A stretch of 11,516 nt of DNA, taken from NCBI GenBank assembly GCA_964469935.1, contig CAYXZQ010000046.1:1-11516 (forward strand). Reading direction: 5' to 3'. Positions 10,756 through 11,516 of this stretch are shown here, piece after piece; positions within the stretch are counted from its first letter, which is position 1; the number at the start of each line of letters is the position of its first letter. Under the pieces are notes generated by a model that worked only from the letters and a program-made list of their open reading frames with translations, did no database searches and was not told the origin of the DNA. The stretch is from CAYXZQ01 sp964469935. Its GTDB lineage: Archaea > Nanobdellota > Nanobdellia > Woesearchaeales > DSVV01. A program made the position numbers and the translations under genes.

Positions 10756-11012
10756 TAGATCCTGTCGTGATGGTCATAGTCCTCGAATGAGACTGTCTTT
10801 TGCTTATGGTCGATCCAGAATATCAGGACAAGATGCCCGATATGTATCCTGCTTATCCCTTTCATGCTGTGGTGCAGGAGCTTGTATCTTTTATCTGGAT
10901 TTTTCAAAATCCACAGCATCTTCTTATCCAGGGCATTATAGGCTGTAGGGTCTTTTTTTTTGAGGACTCTCAGTTTTTTTGTGATCTCAACACTATATGA
11001 GTCATGATACAC
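10749..11012 (-). CDS. RelE-family toxin (archaeal, YoeB/Txe-like) of a second toxin-antitoxin pair
   Basis: An 87-aa basic protein with the layout of archaeal RelE-like mRNA endonucleases: VEITKKLRVLKKKDPTAYN (8-26), helix KKMLWILKNPDKRYKLL (30-46), then KGISRIHIGHLVLIFWID (51-68), and the end FEDYDHHDRIYQ (76-87). The R..H.G..VLIF core and the D.DHHD..Y end are characteristic of this branch. There is no in-frame ATG. GTG at 11012 is chosen because GAGGAG lies nine bases upstream and the start then matches the family; TTG at 11021 is the alternative. It overlaps the antitoxin gene by 11 nt, so translation is coupled. Its stop overlaps the convergent membrane protein gene. Confidence 0.85.
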   Translation of the reverse strand: MYHDSYSVEITKKLRVLKKKDPTAYNALDKKMLWILKNPDKRYKLLHHSMKGISRIHIGHLVLIFWIDHKQKTVSFEDYDHHDRIYQ

Positions 11013-11229
11013 TTTTCTCAAACTCCTCTCTCGACAGATGCCTGCCCTTGATTATTTTTTTCAGCTTCTCCCTGTAGTCAGGCCTCAGCTTCGGCTCAAG
11101 GAGTTCCTGGCCGTATGAGAGCGTGACGTACTCTATGGCCTCTGACTTGTCCCTGAGGTTGTGCCTCGCCTTGACGATGTTGAGTATCTGGTTCGCCTGG
11201 TCGGATATCTTTATCATCGCATTCACCAT
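11002..11229 (-). CDS. DUF2683-type ribbon-helix-helix-like antitoxin
   Basis: A 75-aa protein upstream of and overlapping the RelE-like toxin gene. The sequence VNAMIKISDQANQILNIVKARHNLRDKSEAIEYV (2-35, read in parts) is the typical DUF2683 N-terminus: a strand followed by two helices with the DKSEAIE turn, as in ribbon-helix-helix antitoxins. EPKLRPDYREKLKKI (45-59) and the tail form the probable toxin-binding part. The ATG at 11229 has AGGTGAT six bases upstream; a GTG at 11238 in frame is less likely because it lies within that ribosome-binding site. It should bind its own promoter, where an inverted repeat is present. Confidence 0.88.
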   Translation of the reverse strand: MVNAMIKISDQANQILNIVKARHNLRDKSEAIEYVTLSYGQELLEPKLRPDYREKLKKIIKGRHLSREEFEKSVS

Positions 11230-11231
11230 AT

Positions 11232-11269
11232 ATATCACCTATATGTGATATGTATATGATATATATAAA
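11232..11269 (-). promoter_or_regulatory. Promoter and operator of the second toxin-antitoxin operon
   Basis: TTTATATA (11262-11269) is the TATA box. The inverted repeat ATATCAC-N6-GTGATAT (11232-11238 and 11245-11251) covers the predicted start site and the ribosome-binding site, where antitoxin binding would block the operon. Confidence 0.6.
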
Positions 11270-11303
11270 TATTGTGAAGCTTTCTCTTTTTAAAAGTTCG
11301 ATT

Positions 11304-11321
11304 GCTTTTTTCTGGAAAAGC
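11304..11321 (-). terminator. Small hairpin downstream of the right-edge gene
   Basis: GCTTTT and AAAAGC arms around a 6-nt loop, 18 nt beyond the stop codon of the partial gene and followed by an AT-rich stretch containing ACTTTT. Weak; it may only be AT-rich spacer. Confidence 0.3.
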
Positions 11322-11339
11322 TTTCAGGAAGAGCGGAAA

Positions 11340-11516
11340 TCAGGAGGCCTCGTCCACCCAGAGATGGATGGACTCGTTGTCCGGGAGGAGGGAGACCTTT
11401 ATCTGCGCTCTCCGGAAGGATCGGTTCAGGGTGAATGATTCTTCTATTGTCCTGGACTGGTTGTTTCCTAAAGAGAAAGAGTTTTTGGATATGTTCAATG
11501 TCTTGTTTTCGTAATT
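11340..11516 (-). CDS. C-terminal end of an unrecognised protein, cut by the right window edge
   Basis: The minus strand is open from the right edge to a TGA at 11340-11342, giving the last 58 residues of a protein. They read as natural protein with local codon use: NYENKTLNISKNSFSLG near the start, then TIEESFTLNRSFRRAQIKVSLLPDNESIHLW in parts, ending VDEAS. The alternating polar and hydrophobic residues suggest beta strands, and the high Asn and Ser content would suit an extracellular or surface protein; this is a guess. The opposite strand is also open across this stretch, but its product (cysteine and arginine in no pattern) looks like an antisense shadow. The start is outside the window. 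Confidence 0.6.
   Translation of the reverse strand, partial: NYENKTLNISKNSFSLGNNQSRTIEESFTLNRSFRRAQIKVSLLPDNESIHLWVDEAS

Noticed and set aside
1..11516. tRNA, rRNA, CRISPR array, insertion sequence or integrase
   Set aside because: No cloverleaf, spaced repeats, transposase or recombinase motif was found on either strand.

Overview
The window comes from an archaeon. The evidence is an archaeal-type ribosomal protein S15 gene (151 aa, starting MARMHSRKRG), a 4-bp overlapping GAN/RecJ-type DHH nuclease gene behind it, an XPD-like Fe-S helicase, DUF2683- and RelE-type toxin-antitoxin pairs, AGG-rich arginine codons, and TATA boxes lying about 23-32 nt upstream of many start codons (largely leaderless transcription). 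The small basic proteins and family mix would suit a DPANN-type genome, but I cannot name the lineage.

Layout. 1-1004 (minus): a diguanylate cyclase-like GGDEF gene overlapping by 8 nt the start of an endonuclease V gene that runs off the left edge. 1139-1619 (minus): an unrecognised 139-aa protein followed by a hairpin. 1773-3647 (minus): XPD/Rad3-like helicase, divergent from 3761-5416 (plus), a DHH-DHHA1 phosphoesterase of NrnA type with a long extra C-terminus. 5551-5820 (plus): a small winged-helix protein, tail to tail with the recJ-like gene (5817-7229, minus), which follows rpsO (7226-7681, minus). rpsO has an unusually long leader that can fold as a three-way junction. 7831-8434 (minus): two overlapping paralogous small genes of unknown function. 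8493-9131: a RelE-type toxin-antitoxin cassette enclosed by 32-bp perfect direct repeats. 9070-9528 (minus): a nine-cysteine protein, divergent from 9654-10487 (plus), an intact HD-GYP phosphodiesterase. 10525-10755 (plus): a two-helix membrane protein. 10749-11229 (minus): a second toxin-antitoxin pair. 11340-11516 (minus): the 3' end of an unrecognised gene that enters from the right edge.

How it fits together. The left and middle parts are chromosomal housekeeping and repair genes. The part from about 7.8 kb rightwards looks like accessory DNA: small orphan proteins, two toxin-antitoxin modules and a direct repeat. The most striking feature is a canonical GGDEF synthase and a canonical HD-GYP phosphodiesterase within 10 kb of an archaeal chromosome, with an NrnA-like DHH enzyme between them that could in principle finish off linear dinucleotides. 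This would make a complete c-di-GMP make-and-break set, in a domain of life where such signalling is thought to be rare. The S15 leader, with a G-U/G-C step in a short helix, is a good candidate for S15 feedback regulation.
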